Shown: one piece after another, positions 51,017 through 59,622 of the stretch | How the letters are laid out: each line of letters opens with the position of its first letter | Position numbering within the stretch: the stretch's first letter is position 1 | NCBI RefSeq assembly: GCF_019656315.1 | Contig: NZ_BPLU01000038.1 | Span: forward strand, 638,095 to 702,094 | Source: Flavobacterium sp. UMI-01 | GTDB lineage: Bacteria > Bacteroidota > Bacteroidia > Flavobacteriales > Flavobacteriaceae | Length of the DNA stretch: 64,000 bases | Direction: 5' to 3' | Position numbers and translations under genes: made by a program | Notes under the pieces: generated by a model | The model's input: the letters and a program-made list of their open reading frames with translations, nothing else | Told to the model about the DNA's origin: nothing | Database searches by the model: none

Positions 51017-52027
51017 ATGAAAAAAAGCATCTTCCTTTTTATTGTGTTAGTGGTAATTTCATGTGCAAACACTAAAATAATTGAACCCAAAACCGTTGTA
51101 GATGCTACCAAATACGTGACTTCTATCTCTGAACACGATTTAAAAGAACACCTTTTTATTATTGCTTCAGATTCCATGCAAGGCAGACAAACCGGATCAA
51201 TTGGACAAAAAAAAACCGCCCGTTACCTCGCTTCTCAATATGTAAAAAACGAAATTACAGCTCCTGACCAGGCAGTGAATTATTTCCAAAAAGTACCCTC
51301 AACCGCACTACGTACCCGTAACGGACAGTATTTAGATGAGTCTGAAAATGTATGTGCTTTTATAAAAGGCAGTAAAAAACCAGAAGAAATCATTGTCATA
51401 TCGGCACATTACGACCATATTGGTACTAAAAACGGACAAATTTTTTATGGCGCCGATGATAACGGCTCAGGAACATCAGCATTATTAGAAATTGCACAAG
51501 CATTTAAACTAGCCGAAAAAGACGGTCACAAACCGCTACGTTCCATTTTGTTTTTGCATGTCACTGGGGAAGAACATGGCTTGCTAGGTTCTAAATTCTA
51601 TTCCGAGAACCCCTTATTTCCTTTAGCCAATACCGTAAGCAACATCAACATCGACATGATAGGTCGTAGAGATACAGAACATCAAACAAATAATTATGTT
51701 TATGCTATCGGTGCGGAACGATTATCAACAGAATTATACAACATCGTTGTTGCCACAAATAAAAAATATATCCAACTCGATATCGATTTTAGGTTTACCG
51801 CTGATTACGATCCTAATCAATATTACACCCGTTCGGACCATTATAATTTCGCAAAACACGGAATTCCTTCTGTATTCTTTTTTAATGGTGTACATGCCGA
51901 TTACCATCGCTCCTCTGATACACCAGATAAAATTGAATTTGATGCACTAAAAAAACGAACCCAACTCGCCTTTGTAGTTGCTTGGGAACTTGCCAATCGC
52001 GAGAACCGAATTAAAGTGGATAAATGA
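51017..52027 (+). CDS. Lipoprotein M28-family zinc aminopeptidase
   Basis: 336 residues with a lipoprotein signal (LVVISCAN, Cys16 acylated). Zinc-site residues are all seen: His131 in ISAHYDHIG, Asp147 in YGADDNGSG, Glu185-Glu186 in HVTGEEHGLLG, Asp213 in NIDMIGRRD, and the final His in ADYHRSSDTPDK. The catalytic domain is similar in plan to the secreted M28 protein at 26750-27733, but this one is membrane-anchored and has a short N-terminal domain (SMQGRQTGSIGQKKTARYLA). It would trim peptides in the periplasm or at the outer membrane. It is transcribed alone, divergent from rocD. Confidence 0.88.
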   Translation: MKKSIFLFIVLVVISCANTKIIEPKTVVDATKYVTSISEHDLKEHLFIIASDSMQGRQTGSIGQKKTARYLASQYVKNEITAPDQAVNYFQKVPSTALRTRNGQYLDESENVCAFIKGSKKPEEIIVISAHYDHIGTKNGQIFYGADDNGSGTSALLEIAQAFKLAEKDGHKPLRSILFLHVTGEEHGLLGSKFYSENPLFPLANTVSNINIDMIGRRDTEHQTNNYVYAIGAERLSTELYNIVVATNKKYIQLDIDFRFTADYDPNQYYTRSDHYNFAKHGIPSVFFFNGVHADYHRSSDTPDKIEFDALKKRTQLAFVVAWELANRENRIKVDK

Positions 52028-52063
52028 TTATTCTATTGCAATAGAAAAATATTATGCGAAATA

Positions 52064-52106
52064 GAACACAGATGACACAGATTAAACGGATCTACAGAGA
52101 TTTTTT
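52064..52106 (+). repeat. Dispersed intergenic repeat, ACACAGATGACACAGAT family, copy 3
   Basis: GAACACAGATGACACAGATT then AAACGGATCTACAGAGATTT matches the copy at 4469 over most positions. It lies in the gap after the M28 lipoprotein gene. Confidence 0.6.
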
Positions 52107-52142
52107 TATTAGTATCATATGTGCTCTATAAAGAATGTAGTG

Positions 52143-52511
52143 TTATTTCTTAACTTTTATCAATCCCGTTTTATAAAACGAAATAGCTTTTTGAATAACA
52201 GCTTCAATTTGTTCTATGGGCAAATCTTCATCCATGTCCAAAAGCATGATTTTCATTCTAGCTCTTTTTTCTTGCAGTAAAAATGGTTCATCAAATAACA
52301 TCCCTTCCACCAAACTGATATAAGGTTGTTTGAACTTTTTATGAAACCACAGATAACAAAACATCTTACCTTTGTAACTAAAAAAAGGACAGCCGTATTT
52401 TAAACTATGTGTAATATTTTCATCTTGCTTTAAAATGATATCACGCAAAGCCAAATAAACTCCTTTAAGAGGTTCTTGTTGTCTTTGATAAAACTCGTCT
52501 AGTGGTGTCAT
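52143..52511 (-). CDS. DUF1801-family protein
   Basis: A 122-residue cytoplasmic protein with the DUF1801 pattern: LRDIILKQDENITHSLKYGC, PFFSYKGKMFCYLWFHKKF, and PYISLVEGMLF, then a basic end (KTGLIKVKK). The fold is a small alpha/beta domain (YdhG-like). Its biochemical role is not known. It is preceded by an upstream gene on the same strand with a terminator between (52559-52584), so it is probably monocistronic. Confidence 0.75.
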   Translation of the reverse strand: MTPLDEFYQRQQEPLKGVYLALRDIILKQDENITHSLKYGCPFFSYKGKMFCYLWFHKKFKQPYISLVEGMLFDEPFLLQEKRARMKIMLLDMDEDLPIEQIEAVIQKAISFYKTGLIKVKK

Positions 52512-52558
52512 ATTATCTAATAATTCTATTGGTCAAATATAACTAAAACTCATAAAAA

Positions 52559-52584
52559 AAACCGCCAACTCTCATTGACGGTTT
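52559..52584 (-). terminator. Terminator after the 146-residue hypothetical gene
   Basis: AAACCGCCAA / TTGACGGTTT form a 10-bp stem with one mismatch and a 6-base loop. The minus-strand RNA continues with a run of U. It lies 25 bp after the stop at 52609. Confidence 0.75.
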
Positions 52585-52608
52585 CCTTTGCTATAAAAGT
52601 ATTGAAAT

Positions 52609-53049
52609 TTATTTTTTTCCAAATTTCCACTCAAATTCATCTTTTTGATTGATAATAGCTCCTATTTCGAACTTTACTACTTCATCAAACTCCGTTTGGA
52701 AAATCATCCAATTTTCTTCATTGAAGTAATTCTCAAAAGTATCAAATTCTTCTTGCGTAAACTTAGTGATGTTTTTCTTAACCAAATCTTTTTTTACATC
52801 AGTAATCTTTTGACCAATAATTTTATTGCCGTTCAATTCCAAAGCTGGACTTGAAGCCACAATATAGCCGAGTTTAAACTCTTCGTCATGGTAAAAAGTC
52901 AAACGCATTTTTAGGCTGTTGTACACTAAAATTTGGTGACCGTCTTCGTCTTTATATTCTTTGGTTGGCTTTCCATAAATTGCCACGACATCTTTTTGCT
53001 TCATGCCGAACAATAATTTATCGATTCCGTTTTTGAGATTTATTTTCAT
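52609..53049 (-). CDS. Uncharacterised small cytoplasmic protein
   Basis: A 146-residue protein that I do not recognise with certainty. It starts NLKNGIDKLLFGMKQKDVV and contains VAIYGKPTKEYKDEDGHQIL, a pattern seen in small proteins with a repeated alpha/beta unit, followed by MRLTFYHDEEFKLGYIV and NGNKIIGQKITDVKKDL, which looks like a second, diverged copy of the GMKQKDV element. The end is acidic then basic (FEWKFGKK). Immunity proteins and stress proteins of this shape exist, but I would not assign one. A 117-bp gap separates it from the next gene upstream. Confidence 0.6.
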   Translation of the reverse strand: MKINLKNGIDKLLFGMKQKDVVAIYGKPTKEYKDEDGHQILVYNSLKMRLTFYHDEEFKLGYIVASSPALELNGNKIIGQKITDVKKDLVKKNITKFTQEEFDTFENYFNEENWMIFQTEFDEVVKFEIGAIINQKDEFEWKFGKK

Positions 53050-53150
53050 TTTTTTATTAAGGAATTTGGATTGGGGATTTTTTCAAACCACTATTTTTAC
53101 CAATTATCACTAATTATTTATTTTTATGCACCAACTGAACACTAAAAAAA

Positions 53151-53168
53151 ACTGACCACTGACCACTT
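53151..53168 (-). repeat. Intergenic GTGGTCAGT repeat, second site
   Basis: ACTGACCACTGACCACTT is the reverse complement of the GTGGTCAGT words at 38430-38460. It overlaps the stop codon region of the 121-residue gene. Confidence 0.45.
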
Positions 53169-53532
53169 ATTCCTCTTCTTCATAAAACTCATCGTAACGA
53201 GCTGGTATTTGTGGGTCGTATAATGGGCATTTGAATTCTTCCATAATTCTTACGAGTTTATCCATCGTTTTTCCTTCGGTTCCATAACAGTCTATTTGGA
53301 TACTTTGCGGCGTTGATTTCACTTGAAATGCCCCTCTGCCTTTGGTGTTTTTCCAACTGTCTTCATCTACTTTTTCCCAATCAGAAAAAACAGATGCAAT
53401 TCGGTTAAAAATCACTTGCACAGGAAGTAGCTCTAGTCCTTCAACGGTTTCTTCCTCTATTAAGGCTTCGTACACCAATTGATGATTGAGGTACACTTCT
53501 TCTTGATATTGCCAAAAGATGAGTTCGTACAT
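53167..53532 (-). CDS. Uncharacterised small acidic protein
   Basis: A 121-residue protein with no family that I can name. It starts MYELIFWQYQEEVYLNHQLV and ends with a short acidic tail (DEFYEEEE). The middle has VFSDWEKVDEDSWKNTKGRG and SIQIDCYGTEGKTMDKLVRI, resembling an alpha/beta fold with a helix after a Cys-Tyr-Gly turn. No signal peptide or membrane segment. It lies in the same direction as purM, 122 bp after that gene's stop; the gap is filled with GTTTAAA-rich repeats. Confidence 0.6.
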   Translation of the reverse strand: MYELIFWQYQEEVYLNHQLVYEALIEEETVEGLELLPVQVIFNRIASVFSDWEKVDEDSWKNTKGRGAFQVKSTPQSIQIDCYGTEGKTMDKLVRIMEEFKCPLYDPQIPARYDEFYEEEE

Positions 53533-53654
53533 TGAAAAAAGTTTAATCGTTTAAAAGTTTAAAATTGTTTAAGAGTTTAAAGGTCTTTAAAAACTAAAAT
53601 TATTTACAATCTACAAGATTAAACAACTTTAAACTTTAAACTTTAAACAAATTT

Positions 53655-54833
53655 TTAATACTCAAATGTTCCGTATTCGCTAGTAATCGTTAATTTCTTA
53701 GCATCCGCAGCTTCTACTCTACCTACGATTTGTGCATCAACGTTGAAAGATTTGGAAATCGCGATAATGTCTTGAGCAACCGCTTCAGGAACGTATAATT
53801 CCATGCGGTGACCGCAATTGAATACTTGGTACATTTCTTTCCAATCGGTTTTAGATTGCTCTTGAATCAATTGAAACAAAGGTGGCACTGGGAACAAATT
53901 GTCTTTGATAATGTGAAGATTGTTCACAAAATGCAAGATTTTAGTTTGCGCTCCTCCACTACAATGCACCATTCCGTGAATATCGTTTGAATTGTATTTG
54001 TCTAATATTTTCTTGATAATTGGCGCATAAGTACGTGTAGGGGAAAGTACTAATTGACCAGCGTCAATTGGGCTATTTTCTACAGCATCGGTCAATTTTA
54101 CTTGACCAGAATAGATTAATTCGTTGGGTACTGCTGCATCATAACTTTCAGGGTATTTGGTCGCCAAATATTTTTCGAACACATCATGACGAGCCGATGT
54201 TAATCCGTTACTTCCCATTCCGCCATTATAGCTCTTTTCATAAGTCGCTTGACCAAAAGAAGCCAATCCTACAATCACATCCCCTGCTTGAATATTAGCA
54301 TTGTCAATCACTTTAGCACGAGGCATACGAGCCGTTACCGTGGAATCTACAATAATCGTACGCACAATATCACCCACATCAGCCGTTTCTCCACCTGTAG
54401 AATGAATCGTAACTCCAAAAGAATCCAATTCTTGAATCAATTCCTCAGTACCATTAATGATAGCCGAAATTACCTCAGCAGGAATCAGGTTTTTGTTTCT
54501 ACCAATAGTTGACGAAAGCAAAATATTATCTGTAGCACCTACACACAATAAGTCATCGATATTCATAATCAAAGCATCTTGAGCGATACCTTTCCAAACC
54601 GATAAATCACCCGTTTCTTTCCAATACATATAGGCCAAAGACGATTTTGTCCCTGCTCCATCAGCATGCATAATCAAGCAATAATCCTCGTCCTGAGTCA
54701 AATAATCAGGAACGATTTTACAAAATGCTTGCGGAAACAATCCTTTGTCAATGTTTTTTATGGCGTTGTGCACATCTTCTTTAGATGCCGAAACCCCACG
54801 AAGGGCATATCTTTTTGAAGTATCTGAACTCAT
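53655..54833 (-). CDS. purM: Phosphoribosylformylglycinamidine cyclo-ligase (AIR synthase)
   Basis: A 392-residue purine-synthesis enzyme of the longer Bacteroidetes type (E. coli has about 345). The AIR synthase N-terminal domain includes HADGAGTKSSLAYMYW, ALIMNIDDLLCVGATDNILL and STGGETADVGDIVRT; the C-terminal domain has MVHCSGGAQTKILHFVNNLH and QVFNCGHRMELYVPE. It closes the imidazole ring using ATP. The promoter has a TATCTTTG box (54879-54886). The gene is monocistronic as far as can be seen. Confidence 0.9.
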   Translation of the reverse strand: MSSDTSKRYALRGVSASKEDVHNAIKNIDKGLFPQAFCKIVPDYLTQDEDYCLIMHADGAGTKSSLAYMYWKETGDLSVWKGIAQDALIMNIDDLLCVGATDNILLSSTIGRNKNLIPAEVISAIINGTEELIQELDSFGVTIHSTGGETADVGDIVRTIIVDSTVTARMPRAKVIDNANIQAGDVIVGLASFGQATYEKSYNGGMGSNGLTSARHDVFEKYLATKYPESYDAAVPNELIYSGQVKLTDAVENSPIDAGQLVLSPTRTYAPIIKKILDKYNSNDIHGMVHCSGGAQTKILHFVNNLHIIKDNLFPVPPLFQLIQEQSKTDWKEMYQVFNCGHRMELYVPEAVAQDIIAISKSFNVDAQIVGRVEAADAKKLTITSEYGTFEY

Positions 54834-54878
54834 GTATTGTTATTCTGTAATTAGTTTTAACCAACTGGTTTGCGTGCG

Positions 54879-54886
54879 CAAAGATA
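54879..54886 (-). promoter_or_regulatory. Promoter -7 box of purM
   Basis: TATCTTTG on the minus strand fits the TAnnTTTG consensus and lies 46 bp before the purM ATG. Confidence 0.5.
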
Positions 54887-54946
54887 ACAAAAGATTGCGG
54901 ATATTCAGATTGGAACTTTTAGATTGCCGTATTAAACTAAAAAAAA

Positions 54947-55837
54947 TTAATTTTCAAGGATTTCAATTTCCACCCTTCTGTTAGCCGCTCGTTCGGCTTC
55001 ATTTTTTTCAGGCACAGGAAATAGAGGTTGCGACACCCCAAAACCTTTATAGGTCATCCTGCTTTTATCAATTTCATTAAACTCCAAAAACTTATAAATA
55101 GCCTTAGCCCGTTGTGTTGATAAATCTCTGGAATCGACACCCACACAACAAATATGTCCTTGAATACTAATTTTGAGATTGGGATTCTTTTGCATGATTA
55201 GTAACAACTCATACAACTTTCCCCTTGATTCATTGACGATGGCAAAGGTGTTCAGTACAAAATTAAGATTTTTAATTTCGAGTTTTTCTCCTACTTTCGC
55301 CTGACTTACTTTTTGCATAAAAGCAACATCAAGAGGTAATTCCGTTTTGGTTCCATTGGGATTTTGGATAGCAACTCTTTCTGGGAATACAATAGGCTCT
55401 TTGGGTTTTACAACCACGGGCTCTTCTCGCTTTATGCCCAAAATTTCATTTTCTTTTGGAATATCTTTCTCTTTTAAAAAGAATAAGGTTACTTTTCTAT
55501 TTTTTGCTTTTTCGGGTAATTGTTGGTGTAATTCACCAAAAGTTCGTGACTTGAAATCTTCTCTGATTTTTACTTTATCCTTGATTATACCATAGACATA
55601 ATCAACTCTTTTTGACGCCAACACCTCATTGTATTCCACCGAACCATCTTCATCACAAAACCCATAAGCACCAATGATTTTGCTGGTTTTATTTTCATCT
55701 ATCCAATTTGTTAGTGCTATTGTTTCATTTTTAGACAATTCAAATTTGTTACTATCAAAATAAACAGAAAATTGTTCTTGTGCCCATGCGAGATTTGACA
55801 CTAACAAGAAGGCAATAAAGAATCGATCATTCAACAT
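54947..55837 (-). CDS. Exported protein with two OmpA-like domains
   Basis: About 296 residues from ATG 55837 (MLNDRFFIAFLLVSNLAWAQ); ATG 55891 would add 18 residues before the signal peptide. The N-terminal half (FSVYFDSNKFELSKNETIAL, GAYGFCDEDGSVEYNEVLAS) looks like a first OmpA-type peptidoglycan-binding domain, and the C-terminal half (INGxx-type ISIQGHICCVGVDSRDLSTQ, RAKAIYKFLEFNEIDKSRM, NRRVEIEI) is a clear second one. They are linked by a Pro/Lys stretch (EEPVVVKPKEPIVFPERVA). The protein probably binds the cell wall in the periplasm. It is downstream of glnN but after a terminator hairpin. Confidence 0.78.
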   Translation of the reverse strand: MLNDRFFIAFLLVSNLAWAQEQFSVYFDSNKFELSKNETIALTNWIDENKTSKIIGAYGFCDEDGSVEYNEVLASKRVDYVYGIIKDKVKIREDFKSRTFGELHQQLPEKAKNRKVTLFFLKEKDIPKENEILGIKREEPVVVKPKEPIVFPERVAIQNPNGTKTELPLDVAFMQKVSQAKVGEKLEIKNLNFVLNTFAIVNESRGKLYELLLIMQKNPNLKISIQGHICCVGVDSRDLSTQRAKAIYKFLEFNEIDKSRMTYKGFGVSQPLFPVPEKNEAERAANRRVEIEILEN

Positions 55838-55880
55838 AATATTTATATAAGCTGCTGGAAATAGTTCGAAGATACAAAAA

Positions 55881-55908
55881 AGGCTATCCAAATTACTTCG
55901 GACAGCCT
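55881..55908 (-). terminator. Terminator after glnN
   Basis: AGGCTATCC and GGACAGCCT pair over 9 bp with one wobble around a 10-base loop. The minus-strand RNA continues with TTTTTTG. It lies 11 bp after the stop of the GSIII gene. Confidence 0.75.
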
Positions 55909-55918
55909 TAATTTAATT

Positions 55919-58108
55919 TTATTTAGTCAACAACAATTCCCTGTATTTTGTCAGAGTCCACAATTCGTTATCCACTAAAAGTTCCAATTTATCGCAATGC
56001 TCACGGATGATTTCAAAATAAGGTTTTACATGATTGCAATATATTTCAGCCATTTGTTGCATATCGCTCAACGCATTGGCCCTTTTTCTTTCGTTAGTCA
56101 TCTCGACAACTTTAGAATTAATGCCTTCAATATGTTTTGAAATGGTTTTGATTAATCGGATTTGCTCTTTGGCAACAGTTTCGAATTCGTCCCCAAAAAT
56201 ATCTTTCAATCCTTTTACATTTTCGATTAAGGTATTTTGATAGCGAATCGCTGTTGGAATCACGTGATTGGTCGCAATATCCCCTAACACACGTCCTTCA
56301 ATTTGAATTTTCTTTACATATTCTTCCAATTCGATTTCGTAACGAGCTTCAACCTCAACATGATTCATAATTCCCATTTCTGAGAACAATTCTAAGGCTT
56401 GTTTTGAAATCTTAGCCTTCAAAGCTTCGGGTGTGGTTTTAAAATTACTCAAACCTCTTTTAGCTGCTTCTTCTTCCCATGCTTGACTATAGCCATCTCC
56501 TTCAAAAAGAATTTTACTCGATTTCTTGATATACTCTCTTAACACATTAAAGATAGCATCGTCTTTTTTCATCGCCTTAGCATCAATCAATGCATCAACT
56601 TCAATTTTAAAATCTTTCAATTGCTTAGCCACTATGGTATTCAAAGTAGTCATGGCATTAGAACAGTTTGCCGAAGAACCTACTGCACGAAATTCAAATT
56701 TATTTCCTGTGAAGGCAAAAGGAGAAGTTCTATTTCTATCGGTATTATCCAAAATCACTTCTGGAATTTTACCCACTACATTCAGTTTTAAATCGGTTTT
56801 CTCTTCTGGAGACAATTTCCCTTTGGTCACTTCTTTTAGTTCGTCCAAAACTCTTGTCAATTGCTCACCAATAAATACTGAAATGATGGCTGGTGGCGCT
56901 TCATTGGCTCCTAAACGATGGTCATTACTTGCAGTAGCAATCGATGAACGCAATAACGACTCATAATCATTCACCGCCTTAATTGTATTGATAAAGAAAG
57001 TCAAAAACTGTAAATTGGTCATCGGTGTCTTACTAGGACTTAACAAATTAATTCCTGTATCGGTAGCCAGAGACCAGTTGTTGTGTTTACCAGAACCGTT
57101 TACGCCTTTGAATGGCTTTTCGTGAAGCAACACCTTAAAATGATGTCTTTCGGCCACTTTTTGCATCACATCCATCAATAAGGAGTTGTGATCCACAGCT
57201 AAATTGGTTTCTTCAAATATGGGAGCAAATTCAAATTGATTAGGAGCTACCTCGTTGTGACGTGTTTTAACAGGAATTCCAAGCAACATACACTCTTGCT
57301 CTAAATCACGCATATAAGTTAAGGCACGAGTAGGAATGGCACCAAAATAATGATCGTCTAGTTGTTGTCCTTTGGCCGAAGTATGTCCTAACAAGGTACG
57401 TCCTGTCATCATAATATCAGGTCTAGATTCTGCCAAAGCTTTATCAATCAAGAAATATTCTTGTTCCCACCCCAAAGTAGCAGTTACCTTTTTGACATTT
57501 TTATCAAAATATTTACAAACCTCGGTAGCTGCTTCATCAATTGCCGACAAGGCCCTCAACAACGGAATTTTATTATCTAAAGCTTCTCCCGTATAAGAAA
57601 TAAAAACCGTAGGGATACAAAGTGTTGTTCCAAAAATAAATGCTGGTGAAGTAGGATCCCAAGCGGTATATCCTCTTGCCTCAAAAGTATTACGGATTCC
57701 TCCATTGGGAAAACTTGAGGCATCGGGTTCTTGTTGTACCAATTGGGCGCCACCAAACTTTTCGACAGTCTCACTACCATCAAATGACATATCAAAAAAA
57801 GCATCGTGTTTTTCAGCTGTCGCTCCTGTCAAGGGTTGAAACCAGTGTGTGTAGTGCGTTACTCCTTTAGACAAAGCCCATTCCTTCATCCCCATAGCGA
57901 TATAATCAGCTAATTTCCTGTCGATTTTAGAACCATGCTGAATGGCACTTTGAACCGCTTTGAAAGCATCCGAAGTCAAATACTGCTTCATTGCTTTTTG
58001 ATTAAAAACATTCGAACCAAAAATGGCTGATTTCTTGCCAGTTTCTTCAAAATGCACTGGCTTTCTTGCTGAAGCTTCTTTTAAAGCCTGAAAACGTATT
58101 GTTGACAT
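55919..58108 (-). CDS. glnN: Glutamine synthetase type III
   Basis: 729 residues from the ATG that gives MSTIRFQALKEASARKPVHF; a TTG 18 bp further upstream is an unlikely alternative. This is the large GSIII form found in Bacteroidetes and some cyanobacteria: N-terminal FEETGKKSAIFGSNVFNQKA, the catalytic barrel with HYTHWFQPLTGATAEKHDAF, GWEQEYFLIDKALAESRPDI, NGSGKHNNWSLATDTGINLL, and the C-terminal helical extension (SKILFEGDGYSQAWEEEAAK). It joins ammonium to glutamate with ATP. It is divergent from the GSII gene, from which it is separated by about 270 bp, and it supplies the last step of nitrate assimilation in this window. Confidence 0.93.
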   Translation of the reverse strand: MSTIRFQALKEASARKPVHFEETGKKSAIFGSNVFNQKAMKQYLTSDAFKAVQSAIQHGSKIDRKLADYIAMGMKEWALSKGVTHYTHWFQPLTGATAEKHDAFFDMSFDGSETVEKFGGAQLVQQEPDASSFPNGGIRNTFEARGYTAWDPTSPAFIFGTTLCIPTVFISYTGEALDNKIPLLRALSAIDEAATEVCKYFDKNVKKVTATLGWEQEYFLIDKALAESRPDIMMTGRTLLGHTSAKGQQLDDHYFGAIPTRALTYMRDLEQECMLLGIPVKTRHNEVAPNQFEFAPIFEETNLAVDHNSLLMDVMQKVAERHHFKVLLHEKPFKGVNGSGKHNNWSLATDTGINLLSPSKTPMTNLQFLTFFINTIKAVNDYESLLRSSIATASNDHRLGANEAPPAIISVFIGEQLTRVLDELKEVTKGKLSPEEKTDLKLNVVGKIPEVILDNTDRNRTSPFAFTGNKFEFRAVGSSANCSNAMTTLNTIVAKQLKDFKIEVDALIDAKAMKKDDAIFNVLREYIKKSSKILFEGDGYSQAWEEEAAKRGLSNFKTTPEALKAKISKQALELFSEMGIMNHVEVEARYEIELEEYVKKIQIEGRVLGDIATNHVIPTAIRYQNTLIENVKGLKDIFGDEFETVAKEQIRLIKTISKHIEGINSKVVEMTNERKRANALSDMQQMAEIYCNHVKPYFEIIREHCDKLELLVDNELWTLTKYRELLLTK

Positions 58109-58338
58109 ATATTTTAATAATTTCAAGATGAACTATAACTTTTACAAATATAAGGAACTAAAATAGAGTTCTCGCAACAAAGAATAATAGCACTCTTAAA
58201 AAATTATAAAATTATACTTTAGACCACTCCAAAATGATTATTTCCAAAATATCCCCCCAAAAAATTATAGTAATCAAAAAAATAACTCGTTAACAAATAA
58301 AATGCACCCCCTAATTTTATCCTCTAAAAAAAAACTTC

Positions 58339-58346
58339 TATATTTG
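58339..58346 (+). promoter_or_regulatory. Promoter -7 box of the GSII gene
   Basis: TATATTTG matches TAnnTTTG exactly and lies 36 bp before the ATG at 58383, giving a short leader. Confidence 0.6.
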
Positions 58347-58382
58347 CCCCGTTTAAAAATCATTAAATTAATTTACAACATT

Positions 58383-59402
58383 ATGGCTAAAATAAAATTA
58401 GAGTACCTTTGGTTAGATGGTTACGAGCCAACTCAAAACCTAAGAAGTAAAACAAAAGTTGAAGATCACGATAATTTTCAAGGAACTTTAGAAGAAATTG
58501 GAAACTGGTCATTTGATGGTTCTTCTACCAGACAAGCTGAAGGAGGTTCTTCTGATTGTTTATTAGTACCTGTAGCTATTTATCCAGATCCAGATCGCAT
58601 CAACGGATACTTAGTAATGTGTGAAGTTATGAATGCTGATGGAACTCCACACGCTTCTAACGGAAGAGCTACAATTGATGATGATAATGATGACTTCTGG
58701 TTCGGTTTCGAGCAAGAGTACTTTATAATGGACACAAAAACACAATTACCTCTAGGTTTCCCTGTAGGAGGTTACCCTGCTCCACAAGGTATGTACTACT
58801 GTTCAGTAGGTGGTAAAAACACTCACGGAAGAAAATTAGTTGAAGAGCACGCTAACTTATGTATTGCTGCTGGAATCAACTTTGAAGGAATCAACCAAGA
58901 GGTTGCTTGCGGACAATGGGAATTCCAATTATTTGCTAAAGGAGCTAAGAAAGCAGGTGATGAAATCTGGGTTGCTAGATATTTATTAGACCGTTTGACT
59001 GAGAAATATGGTTACTACATTGAGTACCACCCAAAACCTCTAGGAAAAGACATGGACTGGAATGGTTCAGGTATGCACGCTAACTTCTCTAATGAAGTAT
59101 TGAGAACGTGTGGTTCTAAAGAGACTTACGAAAAAATCTGTGAGGCTTTCCGTCCAGTAGTTGCTGAGCACATCGCTGTTTATGGAGCTTACAATGACCA
59201 ACGTTTAACTGGTAAACACGAAACTGCTTCAATCAATGACTTCTCTTACGGAGTATCTGATAGAGGATGTTCAATCCGTATTCCTTTGATGACTGTTCAA
59301 AAAGGATGGAAAGGATGGTTGGAAGACAGAAGACCAGCTTCTAACGGTGACCCATACAAAATTGCTGCAAGAATCATCAAAACAGTTAAATCTGCTTTGT
59401 AA
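58383..59402 (+). CDS. glnII: Glutamine synthetase type II (eukaryote-like)
   Basis: 339 residues from ATG 58383 (MAKIKLEYLWLDGYEPTQNL); the ATG at 58302 would add 27 residues lying upstream of the promoter box. The motifs are those of GSII: WSFDGSSTRQAEGGSSDCLL, WFGFEQEYFIMDTKTQLPLG, VACGQWEFQLFAKGA, DWNGSGMHANFSNEVLRTCG and NDQRLTGKHETASINDFSYG, then GVSDRGCSIRIPL. The enzyme makes glutamine in the cytoplasm. Codon use appears more regular than in the neighbours, which fits strong expression. A strong terminator follows at once. Having both GSII and GSIII side by side is a marked feature of the locus. Confidence 0.93.
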   Translation: MAKIKLEYLWLDGYEPTQNLRSKTKVEDHDNFQGTLEEIGNWSFDGSSTRQAEGGSSDCLLVPVAIYPDPDRINGYLVMCEVMNADGTPHASNGRATIDDDNDDFWFGFEQEYFIMDTKTQLPLGFPVGGYPAPQGMYYCSVGGKNTHGRKLVEEHANLCIAAGINFEGINQEVACGQWEFQLFAKGAKKAGDEIWVARYLLDRLTEKYGYYIEYHPKPLGKDMDWNGSGMHANFSNEVLRTCGSKETYEKICEAFRPVVAEHIAVYGAYNDQRLTGKHETASINDFSYGVSDRGCSIRIPLMTVQKGWKGWLEDRRPASNGDPYKIAARIIKTVKSAL

Positions 59403-59424
59403 TTTTTCAACATACAATTCCAAA

Positions 59425-59456
59425 AATGCCTTCAAGTTATTGAAGGCATTTTTTTT
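59425..59456 (+). terminator. Terminator after the GSII gene
   Basis: AATGCCTTCAA / TTGAAGGCATT make an 11-bp stem with a 4-base loop, followed by six or more T. It lies 23 bp after the stop. Confidence 0.9.
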
Positions 59457-59622
59457 GGCAGCTATCAAAAACATCACATTTCTCCCCAAAACTGATCGCC
59501 AACTTAATACCATAGCCCTTCCTAAACCAAACAGCATTACTTATTTTGCTAAAAAAATAGTATATTTATAGCTGTTACCCTTGCTATATTCTTACTTATT
59601 ATTAACCATTAAAAAAATAATT

